From: Candidatus Curtissbacteria bacterium
GTDB lineage: Bacteria; Patescibacteriota; Microgenomatia; Curtissbacterales; GWA2-41-24
Reading direction: 5' to 3'
Assembly: GCA_030688205.1 (NCBI GenBank)
Contig: JAUYIQ010000036.1
Span: 1 to 17,093 of the forward strand
DNA length: 17,093 bases
Every line of letters begins with the position of its first letter. Within the stretch, counting starts at the first letter, position 1. Positions 6,648 to 14,944 of this stretch are shown piece after piece. The translations under genes and the position numbers were made by a program. Under the pieces are notes generated by a model. The model was not told the DNA's origin. It made no database searches and saw only the letters and a program-made list of their open reading frames with translations.

Positions 6648-7634
6648 ATGAAAAAGCTACCCCTTTTTATTTTTCTTTTTATTGTTCTTATTCTTACTCC
6701 TGTCGCTTTAAATCTTTACTATAACAACCAACTTAAACCACCTTCCACAAGCGATACATCTCAAATTTTTGTCATCAAACCTGGTCAGCCGGTTATTCAA
6801 ATTGCAGATAACCTAAAGGAGGCAAATCTTGTTAAAAATGCTTTGGCTTTCAGACTATATGTTGCACAGTCTGGAATCGGTAAAACAATCCAGGCTGGAG
6901 ACTTTCGTCTTTCACCAAATATGTCATCTAAAGAGATTGCCAAGGAGCTAACACACGGAGCGATAGACATTTGGATAACGTTCCCGGAAGGAACCCGAAC
7001 GGAAGAAATGGCAGACATAATAGATAAAAAGCTAAACTCAGTTGAAAATGATAAATATCAGTTCGACAAAAAAGAATTTATTGCTCTCTCTTCAGAGGGA
7101 CATATGTTTCCAGATACATATTTGATTGCCAAAGACGCAACAGCTGAAGAAATTGCTGAGCGACTTGAAAGCACATTCGAAGAGAAAGTAGACAGAAAAA
7201 CTTTATTAAAAGGAGCAAAAAACGGTCTGACAGAAGATCAGGTAATCATTCTGGCTTCACTATTAGAAAGAGAAGCCAGGAGCAATGAAGAACGGCCAGT
7301 GATTGCGGGCATCATTCTTAATAGACTAAATATTGGGATGAAACTTGATATTGATGCAACGGTTCAATATGTCAAAGGTTACGACAGCGCCAATAATACT
7401 TGGTGGCCGCAGGTAACCCAGGAAGATTACACCGCTCAAAAATCGCTATATAACACTTATCTTCATGTGGGACTGCCTCTAAAGCCAATCGCAAACCCCG
7501 GAATTGAATCAATTCGCGCAGCAGCCGAACCACAAGATACCCCATACCTATTTTATCTGCACGATGCAGACGGCAAAATTCACTACGCCAAAACTTCAGA
7601 AGAACACACCAAAAACATCCAGGAATTCCTCTGA
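6648..7634 (+). CDS. mltG: Endolytic murein transglycosylase MltG (YceG-like)
   Basis: 328 residues. MltG cuts nascent glycan strands at the outer face of the cytoplasmic membrane and releases a 1,6-anhydroMurNAc end, limiting strand length. An N-terminal membrane helix at about 4-23 (LPLFIFLFIVLILTPVALNL) is followed by a LysM-like region (IFVIKPGQPVIQIADNLKEA) and then the YceG domain. The catalytic glutamate is E207 in LASLLEREA. The family motifs LDIDATVQYV and LPLKPIANPGIESIRAA and the final HYAKTSEEHTKNI are all present and in order, so the gene is intact. It is translated directly after the zinc-ribbon gene with no intergenic base. The presence of MltG together with a sortase indicates a peptidoglycan-type wall. 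Confidence 0.95.
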   Translation: MKKLPLFIFLFIVLILTPVALNLYYNNQLKPPSTSDTSQIFVIKPGQPVIQIADNLKEANLVKNALAFRLYVAQSGIGKTIQAGDFRLSPNMSSKEIAKELTHGAIDIWITFPEGTRTEEMADIIDKKLNSVENDKYQFDKKEFIALSSEGHMFPDTYLIAKDATAEEIAERLESTFEEKVDRKTLLKGAKNGLTEDQVIILASLLEREARSNEERPVIAGIILNRLNIGMKLDIDATVQYVKGYDSANNTWWPQVTQEDYTAQKSLYNTYLHVGLPLKPIANPGIESIRAAAEPQDTPYLFYLHDADGKIHYAKTSEEHTKNIQEFL

Positions 7635-7645
7635 CATCTAACGTA

Positions 7646-7675
7646 TTGACAACCCATGCTCCCAAATGATATAAA
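7646..7675 (+). promoter_or_regulatory. Strong promoter for the rpoBC operon
   Basis: A perfect TTGACA at 7646-7651, an 18-bp spacer and TATAAA at 7670-7675, preceded by TG at 7667-7668, which makes an extended -10. Transcription would begin near 7682, exactly where the first stem of the leader begins. It lies 12 bp after the mltG stop. A second TTGACA at 7676 has no properly spaced -10. Confidence 0.75.
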
Positions 7676-7680
7676 TTGAC

Positions 7681-7812
7681 ACAGACAAATCCTTATCAAG
7701 GGGGTATTTTGCATACCTTCCTGATTTTGTTGTTCAATTGTCTGTGGATCATCCCAATCAATAAATAGTCATAACAGGCTCGGAAAAATGCCCGTTTTGG
7801 TCGTGGTGATCC
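7681..7812 (+). ncRNA. Structured 5' leader of rpoB, candidate regulatory RNA
   Basis: Three helices can be drawn by hand. Helix A: ACAGACAA 7681-7688 with TTGTCTGT 7738-7745 (8 of 8). Helix B, inside A: 7695-7706 with 7714-7725, 12 positions with one mismatch and two G-U pairs and a 7-nt loop, followed by a T-rich stretch (TTTGTTGTT) that makes it terminator-like. Helix C, directly after A: GGATCA 7746-7751 with TGATCC 7807-7812. An alternative pairing joins AGGGGG in helix B with CCCCCT at 7811-7816, which would disrupt B and C. This suggests attenuation or autoregulation of RNA polymerase synthesis. I recognise no known riboswitch or ribosomal-protein leader. The 213-bp gap holds no protein gene. 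Confidence 0.5.
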
Positions 7813-7848
7813 CCCTACCCGAATTATTAATAATAATATACAAATCTT

Positions 7849-10800
7849 GTGACAAAAAGAGTATCCTGGGGTAAACCACAAAATATTAATCTAGAATCGC
7901 TAGACTTAGTCGAGGTTCAAAGAGAATCATTCGCCCAATTTATAGAGTCGGGAATCGGGGCGATAATAAACGAAGTTTCCCCAATTGACGATTTCACAGG
8001 CAAAAATTTTACCCTCACTTTTGGTAAGTACAGCTTCGGTAAATCCAAGCACACACCAGAAGAAGCTATTGAAAAAGGTAGAACCTACGATCTTCCTCTT
8101 AAAGTTGAAGCCACAGTTTTAAATAAACAAACAGGAACAAAAAACACCCAAGAAGTATTTTTGTGCGATTTACCAATGATGCTTGAAAAAGGCTCGTTTA
8201 TCGTAAATGGCATTGAACGCGCGGTTGTTAACCAACTTGTTCGAGCACCAGGTGCTTATTACAGTGCAGAAATTGATCCTTCAACCGGTAAAGTTCTCTA
8301 CAGTTGTGAAATCCGACCTATGCGTGGTTCATGGCTAGAATTCGCAATTACCAAAAACGACATTATAACAGTCAAGATAGACAGACGCAGAAAATTCCCA
8401 ATGACCACATTCTTACGGGCAATCGGTTTTGCGCAAGACGAAGAAATCTGGAAACTGTTTGATCACACAAAAGATGAAAATTTCAGAAAGATTATCACAA
8501 ATACTTTTGCAAAAGACACAACAACAAACACAGACGAAGCTCTTCTGGAAATTTACAGAAGAATGCGACCGGGAGATCACGTTATTTTAGACAATGCCAA
8601 AGTTCTTCTGGATAATATGTTTTTCAACCCAAGACGCTATTCACTGGGAAGAGTAGGCAGATACAAAGTAGAAAAACGACTAGCAACAATTAAGAAAAAC
8701 CTTCCTAAAGAAGAAAGGTCAGAGGAAGAAATTTACACTCTCTCTCCTAATGATTTTGTAGCTGCAATTACCTACCTGTTCGATCTTATTGCAGGTCTGG
8801 GGAAAATTGACGACATTGATCATTTGGGAAATCGCAGAGTAAGAAGAGTAGGAGAACTTGTAGCAGATAACGCCTTTAGAATCGGAATTTTGAGGCTAGA
8901 AAGAGTCATTAGGGAAAGAATGAGCCTTACCCCAACAGATACTGTTCCGGCGCCTTCATCACTGATAAATGCCAGGCCGGTAATTTCTGCAGTTAATGAA
9001 TTTTTCCGATCTTCACAGCTTTCTACTATTTTAGACCAGACAAATCCTCTTTCAGAGTTAGATAATCTAAGGCGCCTGACTGTTATGGGAACAGGTGGTA
9101 TTGCCAGAGAACGGGCGGCATTTTCAATTCGTGACATTAACCATTCCCAATACTCAAGAATTTGCCCAATCAGATCTCCGGAAGGACCGAACATTGGTCT
9201 TGTTACTTATATGTCCCTTTACGCAAAAATAAACGATTACGGATTTCTGGAAGCACCATATAAAAAAGTAGTAAAAGATAAAAGCGGTAAATGTAGAGTT
9301 ACAGAAGAAATAGTCTATCTGGCAGCAGACGACGAAGAAGATCATTACATCACCCACGCTCAGGTGCCTATGGATTCCAAAGGGTATTTTGTAGAGGACA
9401 CAATTCCTGTTCGCTATCGGGGGGAATTTATGACAGCTCCTCAAAGCACTATTGAATACATAGACGTCGTTCCAAGGCAAATTGTTGGAACCTCAGCGTC
9501 ACTTATTCCTTTTTTGGCTCACGATGAAGCAAACCGGGCTTTAATGGGAACTCACATGCAATGCCAGGCTGTTCCTCTTATTAATCCAAGCTCTCCAACT
9601 GTAGGAACTGGAATGGAGAGAGTAGTCGGAGAAAACATGGGTAGAGTTGTCACATCCCCGGGCACAGCAGAAGTAGTTTATGTGGACAGTAAAAAAGTTA
9701 CTATCCGCACAAAAGAAAATGGTAAAAGCCGGGAAATTACGTATCCAATACAAAAATTTGCAAGATCCCCGCAAAGTACATGTTATTCACAAAGAGCAAG
9801 GGTCGAAGTCGCCCAAAAACTCGAAAAAGGAGACGTTTTAATTGACGGCCCGGCAACAGAAGACGGGGAACTTGCCTTAGGTCAGAATTTAAGAATAGCT
9901 TACATGAGCTTCGACGGTCTTGGCTATGAAGACTCAATTGTCATTTCCGATAAACTCTTTAAAGAGGACGCTCTCACTTCTATTCATATCGAAGAATATG
10001 AAACATCTGTTGTTGAAACAAAATTAGGACCGGAAGAAACTACACGGGACATCCCGAATGTTTCAGAAGAGGATCTCGCCAATCTTGACGAGAAAGGAAT
10101 TATTGTAGTCGGTGCAGAAGTTGGACCAAATGATATTTTAGTCGGCAAAATTGCTCCCAAAGGTGAAACAGAGTTAACCGCAGAAGAAAGATTACTTCGT
10201 GCGATTTTCGGTGAAAAAGCAAGAGAAGTCAGAGATACATCACTTCGAATGCCCCATGGAGAAAAAGGAACTGTAATCGATGTCAAAATTCTTGCTCGCG
10301 ACCGCGGTGACGAGCTTGAACACGGCGCTCTTTCCAAGATTTTTGTCAAAGTTGCTCAAATGAGAAAAGTTGTTGTTGGGGATAAGCTTGCAGGCCGCCA
10401 TGGCAACAAAGGAGTTATTTCAAAAATCATCCCGGCTTCCGACATGCCTTACCTTTCAGATGGAACCCAAATAGACATCATAATCAGCCCCCTCTCCGTT
10501 CTTTCTAGAATGAATTTAGGACAACTTTTGGAAGCTCATCTTGGTATTGCAATCAGCCAGCTTAATTACAAAGTGGCTTTGCCGGTATTTGAACATATTC
10601 CAGAGGAAAAATTAATAGCAGAGCTTAAAGCCGCAGGTCTTCCTCAAGATGGTCGAATGGTTCTATGCGACGGGAGAACAGGATTACCTTTTGACAGACC
10701 AATTGTTGTCGGACAAGGTTACATTATGAAGCTAATTCATATGGTCGAGGACAAGACTCACGCAAGGTCCACAGGTCCATACTCGCTTATTACCCAACAG

Positions 10801-11199
10801 CCACTGGGAGGAAAAGCTCAAATGGGTGGCCAAAGGCTTGGAGAAATGGAAGTTTGGGCACTTGAAGCATATGGTGCAGCTTACACACTTCAAGAAATGT
10901 TAACAATAAAATCAGACGACGTTGTGGGAAGAGCCAAAGCATTTGAAGCTATAATAAAAGGAACAGAAATTCCTCAAGCCCTTATTCCTGAATCATTTAA
11001 AGTTTTGGTCAAGGAGCTTAACAGTCTCTGTCTAAACGTGCAGACGATTGGCGCAAAAACAGTAGAGGAAACAGAAATAGCAAAAACTGAAGCTGATATG
11101 GAAAAAGGAAGAGCACTTGCGCAAGCCGCCGGAGCAGAAATTGTTGCATCAGAAGCTGAAATCGAAAAACCGGGCAGTCCAATGGAACTGACGGATTAA
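7849..11199 (+). CDS. rpoB: DNA-directed RNA polymerase beta subunit
   Basis: 1116 residues, short compared with about 1340 in E. coli, lacking the large lineage inserts. The start is GTG at 7849 (TKRVSWGKPQNINLES follows); no Shine-Dalgarno sequence precedes it, and AT-rich -10-like sequence (TAATAATATA, 7831-7840) lies just upstream, so a second, leaderless promoter is possible. Landmarks in order: fork loop and rifampicin region SSQLSTILDQTNPLSEL, RSPEGPNIGLVTY, GQNLRIAYMSFDGLGYEDS, GDKLAGRHGNKGVISKI, LLEAHLG and the clamp segment GGKAQMGGQRLGEMEVWALE. In the rifampicin pocket, the residues at E. coli positions 513, 526, 531 and 533 are Thr393, Asn406, Thr411 and Met413. It forms the catalytic cleft with RpoC, encoded directly downstream. 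Confidence 0.98.
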   Translation: MTKRVSWGKPQNINLESLDLVEVQRESFAQFIESGIGAIINEVSPIDDFTGKNFTLTFGKYSFGKSKHTPEEAIEKGRTYDLPLKVEATVLNKQTGTKNTQEVFLCDLPMMLEKGSFIVNGIERAVVNQLVRAPGAYYSAEIDPSTGKVLYSCEIRPMRGSWLEFAITKNDIITVKIDRRRKFPMTTFLRAIGFAQDEEIWKLFDHTKDENFRKIITNTFAKDTTTNTDEALLEIYRRMRPGDHVILDNAKVLLDNMFFNPRRYSLGRVGRYKVEKRLATIKKNLPKEERSEEEIYTLSPNDFVAAITYLFDLIAGLGKIDDIDHLGNRRVRRVGELVADNAFRIGILRLERVIRERMSLTPTDTVPAPSSLINARPVISAVNEFFRSSQLSTILDQTNPLSELDNLRRLTVMGTGGIARERAAFSIRDINHSQYSRICPIRSPEGPNIGLVTYMSLYAKINDYGFLEAPYKKVVKDKSGKCRVTEEIVYLAADDEEDHYITHAQVPMDSKGYFVEDTIPVRYRGEFMTAPQSTIEYIDVVPRQIVGTSASLIPFLAHDEANRALMGTHMQCQAVPLINPSSPTVGTGMERVVGENMGRVVTSPGTAEVVYVDSKKVTIRTKENGKSREITYPIQKFARSPQSTCYSQRARVEVAQKLEKGDVLIDGPATEDGELALGQNLRIAYMSFDGLGYEDSIVISDKLFKEDALTSIHIEEYETSVVETKLGPEETTRDIPNVSEEDLANLDEKGIIVVGAEVGPNDILVGKIAPKGETELTAEERLLRAIFGEKAREVRDTSLRMPHGEKGTVIDVKILARDRGDELEHGALSKIFVKVAQMRKVVVGDKLAGRHGNKGVISKIIPASDMPYLSDGTQIDIIISPLSVLSRMNLGQLLEAHLGIAISQLNYKVALPVFEHIPEEKLIAELKAAGLPQDGRMVLCDGRTGLPFDRPIVVGQGYIMKLIHMVEDKTHARSTGPYSLITQQPLGGKAQMGGQRLGEMEVWALEAYGAAYTLQEMLTIKSDDVVGRAKAFEAIIKGTEIPQALIPESFKVLVKELNSLCLNVQTIGAKTVEETEIAKTEADMEKGRALAQAAGAEIVASEAEIEKPGSPMELTD

Positions 11200-11200
11200 T

Positions 11201-11235
11201 AACTGTTAACTGTCAACAGTAAACCGTAAACCGAT
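11201..11235 (+). repeat. Heptad-period array filling the rpoB-rpoC gap
   Basis: Units AACTGTT, AACTGTC, AACAGTA, AACCGTA, AACCGAT, sharing AAC. The array begins one base after the rpoB stop and its last unit ends exactly at the rpoC ATG. It carries TAA in all three frames (11207, 11220, 11227). ACTGTT at 11202-11207 can pair with AACAGT at 11215-11220. No Shine-Dalgarno sequence precedes rpoC. Confidence 0.85.
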
Positions 11236-14200
11236 ATGAACGAACTGATAGATTTTGAAGCATTGAGACTGACGATAGCATCTGGAGATGACATCAAAGC
11301 ATGGTCGTTTGGTGAAGTCACAAAACCGGAAACAATAAACTACAGAACCCTAAAGCCTGAAAAAGACGGCCTTTTCGACGAGCGTATTTTCGGGCCGACG
11401 AAAGACTGGGAATGTTATTGTGGAAAATATAAAAGAATAAGATACAGGGGAATAATTTGTGACAAGTGTGGTGTCGAGGTAACCCAGTCAAGAGTTCGTA
11501 GAGAAAGAATGGGCCATATCACACTCGCTGCTCCAGTTGTTCATAATTGGTTTTTTAAGGGAAGCCCTTCAAAACTTGGTCTTCTGCTGGATGTTTCTCC
11601 AAGAAGTCTCGATGCAGTTGTTTATTTTGCTTCGCATATTGTAATAGACGTAGACGAGGAAAAGAAAAAAGCAGTATTGAAAGGTTTGGAAGATGAGTTA
11701 GAAAGAAAAAGAAAAGAACAGCAAAATGTTCTTAAGAAAAAAATAGACGACCTGGAGATTGAAAGCAAAAAAGAAGTAGCAGTCATTAAATCTAAAAAGA
11801 CTGGTGCAAAAGAACAGTCAGACTTAAAAATCGAAGAAGCCCAGCTCACCATGAGGCATAAAACCGCAATGATGAGAGACGAAAATGCTAAAGAAGTTTC
11901 AAGACTTGAAGAAATCTACAAGAATATAACCAGTCTTGTTAAATCCATAAAACCCCTAGATCTTCTTTCCGAAGAAGAATATTTCAAACTTGGTGACTAC
12001 AATGCTGACGAATTCGTAAGAGTGGGCATGGGAGCAGAAGCAGTATTGGCAGTTTTAGAAAAAGTTGATCTGGCAAGCTCCTCTGTGCATCTCAGACAGG
12101 AATTGACCAAAGCTTCCGGCCAAAAGTACATCAAAGCTGCCAAAAAATTAAGAGTTGTCGAAGGTATGAGAAAGGCCGGTATAGCGCCAAACTCAATGGT
12201 CATAAAAATACTCCCGGTTCTGCCACCGGATCTGCGTCCGATGGTTCAGCTTTCCGGAGGAAGATTTGCAACATCAGATCTCAACGATCTTTACAGAAGA
12301 GTAATCAACAGGAATAACAGGTTAAAAAAACTCATAGAACTTGGCGCACCGGAAATTATTTTAAGAAACGAAAAAAGAATGCTCCAGGAAGCCGTCGATG
12401 CGCTTATCGATTCTCAAAAAGTAAAAACAACCAGAGCATCGCAAGAACTTAGATCGCTTTCCGACATGCTTCGGGGAAAGCAGGGAAGGTTCAGACAAAA
12501 CTTACTTGGGAAACGTGTCGACTACTCAGGGCGTTCAGTCATCGTTGTCGGGCCCGAACTTAATCTTAATCAAACAGGTATTCCTAAAGAAATGGCTCTT
12601 GAGATGTTCAAACCATTCGTTCTCCGCGAAGTCATTAACCGCGGATTTGCGCCGAACGTCAAAAGCGCAAAGCACTTTTTAGAAAGAAGAAGCGGGGAAG
12701 TATGGGACATTCTTGAAGAAATCACCAAAAATCATCCGGTACTTTTAAATCGTGCACCGACACTTCACCGACTGGGTATTCAGGCCTTTTATCCAATTTT
12801 GATAGAAGGTGACGCAATCAGAATCCACCCATGTATTTGTGCAGGCTTCAATGCAGACTTCGACGGTGACCAAATGGCTGTCCACGTTCCTCTTTCCGAA
12901 AAATCACAAGAGGAAGCAATCGGCCTAATGATGGCAGGTAGAAATCTATTGAGACCGGCAGACGGTTCACCGATTACTCTTCCAAACAAAGAAATGGCAC
13001 TTGGAATTTATTACCTAACATCGATTGATTCAACAAAACAACCAGTTGAAAATGTTTTCCAAAGTGAGGAAGAAGTAATTCTTGCAACAAACACTAGAAA
13101 AATTGGCATGCGTCAACCAATCAAAGTTAAAATGGGCAAAGAAGTTTTGGAAACTTCTCCCGGAAGAGTCATTTTCAACAGTCTTATTCCAGAATCTCTC
13201 AGGTACATAAACGAAGCAGTTTCAGCCTCAATTATCAAAAAGATAATTGGCAAAAGCGTAGACTTTTTGTCAGAAGACCAGGTAATTGAACTTATAGACA
13301 GACTCAAAACCCTTGGTTTTGAAGGAGCAACGTTCTCTGGCCTTTCAGTTTCGGTTTTCGATTGTATGATTGTTCCAAGTAAGCCGGAAATTATCCAAAA
13401 GGCTGAAAAAGAGGTAAAAAATGTTGAGAAGAACTTCAAAATGGGTCTTATAACAAGAGAAGAAGAAAGAAGGCTTTCTCAGGAAGTCTGGTTGGCAACT
13501 ACAAATGAACTGGCAGATCTAACATGGAGAAGTTTGCCGGCAACAAACTCCATAAAAATTATTTCAGACTCAGGTGGTTCCAGAGCAACAGCAGAACAGA
13601 TTAAACAACTGGCAGCCATTCGAGGCCTTGTAACAGATCCATCAGGACAAATCGTACCTCTGCCCGTTAAATCTAACTTCAGAGAAGGTTTATCTGTTTT
13701 CGAATACTTCACATCAGCCCGTGGTGCTAGAAAAGGTTTAGCAGACAGGGCAATCAAAACTGCAGAATCAGGATATCTTACCAGAAGGCTAGTCGACGTA
13801 GCTCACGACGCAATCGTAAGATCCGAAGACTGCGGTACAAAACTTGGCCTTTTAGTTTCAAAGCAAGACAAACGGCAAGCCGCTCTAACATTTAGAATTA
13901 CAGGTAGAATCGCAGCAAGCGACATTGCCCAAAAAGGCAAAAAACCTATTGTTTTAGCCGGTGAGGAAATAAATGAAGAAAAAGCAGAAGCTATCGAAAA
14001 AGCTGGAATAACTGAGGTAGTTGTCAGGTCCGTCTTAACTTGTGAAGCAAAACACGGCCTTTGTGCCAACTGCTACGGTCGAGATTTGGCAACCAGACAA
14101 AAAGTAACAATTGGAACACCAGTTGGTGTAATTGCCGCACAAAGTATTGGTGAACCGGGAACCCAGCTTACCATGAGAACCTTCCACACCGGAGGAATCG

Positions 14201-14925
14201 TTGGTCTTGATATCACACAGGGCCTTCCACGTGTCGAAGAACTTTTTGAGGCTAGAACACCTAAATTTGCAGCAAAGATTTCCGAAATAACCGGGAAAGT
14301 TAAAATCGAAGAAACTACAGAAGGTTATGTAATCAAAGTTAGAAGTACAAATCTTAAACCTCCGGTTGAAAAAGAATACTTCATTCCTCCAACATCGGAG
14401 CTTACGGTTGCAGATGGTGATTTAATAACTGCAGGAACGTCGCTCTCGTCAGGCTACCTCGACGTTAAAGAAATCCTGGCCATTTCCGGTTTAAGAAATG
14501 CACAGAAATATGTAATTGAAGGTGCCCAGGAAGTTTACGAAAGTCAGGGTGTTCCAATTAACGACAAGCATTTTGAAGTAATAGTCAGAAAAATGAGCGA
14601 AAAAGTTAGAATCGAATCATCTGGAGACACAGCATTATTGCCGGGTGAATTGGTAGACAAGAACAGGTTTGAACAAGAAAATTCCAAGATTCTTGCAGAA
14701 GGCGGAGAACCGGCTACAGCTCAAATTGTTATCCTTGGGATAACAAGAGCAGCCCTATACACCGAAAGCTTCCTGTCAGCAGCCTCTTTCCAGGAGACAA
14801 CCCATGTGTTAACAGATGCCGCAATCGAAGGCAAAACAGACTACCTATTGGGCCTAAAGGAGAATGTAATCATTGGTAGGCTAATCCCCTCAAGCAAAGA
14901 AAGAGCTGGAATTAACGAATCCTAA
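11236..14925 (+). CDS. rpoC: DNA-directed RNA polymerase beta' subunit
   Basis: 1229 residues. The catalytic Mg-binding loop NADFDGDQMA begins at residue 539. The N-terminal zinc site has C60, C62, C75 and C78 (CYCGKYK ... CDKCG), and the second site C866, C936, C943 and C946 (CEAKHGLCANCYG). RQNLLGKRVDYSGRSVIVVG and the bridge-helix/trigger-loop segment GEPGTQLTMRTFHTGG are intact. Between residues about 140 and 232, after VYFASHIVIDVDEE, lies a Lys/Glu-rich coiled-coil insert absent from E. coli, at the same place and with the same character as the helical insert of actinobacterial RpoC. The C-terminus ends GRLIPSSKERAGINES. Together with RpoB it forms the polymerase catalytic core. Confidence 0.98.
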   Translation: MNELIDFEALRLTIASGDDIKAWSFGEVTKPETINYRTLKPEKDGLFDERIFGPTKDWECYCGKYKRIRYRGIICDKCGVEVTQSRVRRERMGHITLAAPVVHNWFFKGSPSKLGLLLDVSPRSLDAVVYFASHIVIDVDEEKKKAVLKGLEDELERKRKEQQNVLKKKIDDLEIESKKEVAVIKSKKTGAKEQSDLKIEEAQLTMRHKTAMMRDENAKEVSRLEEIYKNITSLVKSIKPLDLLSEEEYFKLGDYNADEFVRVGMGAEAVLAVLEKVDLASSSVHLRQELTKASGQKYIKAAKKLRVVEGMRKAGIAPNSMVIKILPVLPPDLRPMVQLSGGRFATSDLNDLYRRVINRNNRLKKLIELGAPEIILRNEKRMLQEAVDALIDSQKVKTTRASQELRSLSDMLRGKQGRFRQNLLGKRVDYSGRSVIVVGPELNLNQTGIPKEMALEMFKPFVLREVINRGFAPNVKSAKHFLERRSGEVWDILEEITKNHPVLLNRAPTLHRLGIQAFYPILIEGDAIRIHPCICAGFNADFDGDQMAVHVPLSEKSQEEAIGLMMAGRNLLRPADGSPITLPNKEMALGIYYLTSIDSTKQPVENVFQSEEEVILATNTRKIGMRQPIKVKMGKEVLETSPGRVIFNSLIPESLRYINEAVSASIIKKIIGKSVDFLSEDQVIELIDRLKTLGFEGATFSGLSVSVFDCMIVPSKPEIIQKAEKEVKNVEKNFKMGLITREEERRLSQEVWLATTNELADLTWRSLPATNSIKIISDSGGSRATAEQIKQLAAIRGLVTDPSGQIVPLPVKSNFREGLSVFEYFTSARGARKGLADRAIKTAESGYLTRRLVDVAHDAIVRSEDCGTKLGLLVSKQDKRQAALTFRITGRIAASDIAQKGKKPIVLAGEEINEEKAEAIEKAGITEVVVRSVLTCEAKHGLCANCYGRDLATRQKVTIGTPVGVIAAQSIGEPGTQLTMRTFHTGGIVGLDITQGLPRVEELFEARTPKFAAKISEITGKVKIEETTEGYVIKVRSTNLKPPVEKEYFIPPTSELTVADGDLITAGTSLSSGYLDVKEILAISGLRNAQKYVIEGAQEVYESQGVPINDKHFEVIVRKMSEKVRIESSGDTALLPGELVDKNRFEQENSKILAEGGEPATAQIVILGITRAALYTESFLSAASFQETTHVLTDAAIEGKTDYLLGLKENVIIGRLIPSSKERAGINES

Positions 14926-14930
14926 TAGTA

Positions 14931-14936
14931 TATAAT
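14931..14936 (+). promoter_or_regulatory. -10 box for a near-leaderless rpsL transcript
   Basis: A perfect TATAAT begins 6 bases after the rpoC stop. Transcription would start near 14943, about two bases before the rpsL ATG at 14945. The best -35 match in reach, TGGAAT at 14907-14912 within rpoC, is poor, so only the -10 element is supported. No Shine-Dalgarno sequence precedes rpsL, consistent with a leaderless start. Confidence 0.45.
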
Positions 14937-14944
14937 TTCCACCT

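Noticed and set aside
7676..7710. Second TTGACA upstream of rpoB as another promoter
   Set aside because: The nearest -10-like sequence (TATTTT at 7705) is 23 bp away, too far.
8820..10349. Long antisense open frames within rpoB (for example 8820-9194 and 9984-10349 on the minus strand)
   Set aside because: They are frame shadows of conserved rpoB sequence, without ribosome-binding sites or recognisable products.
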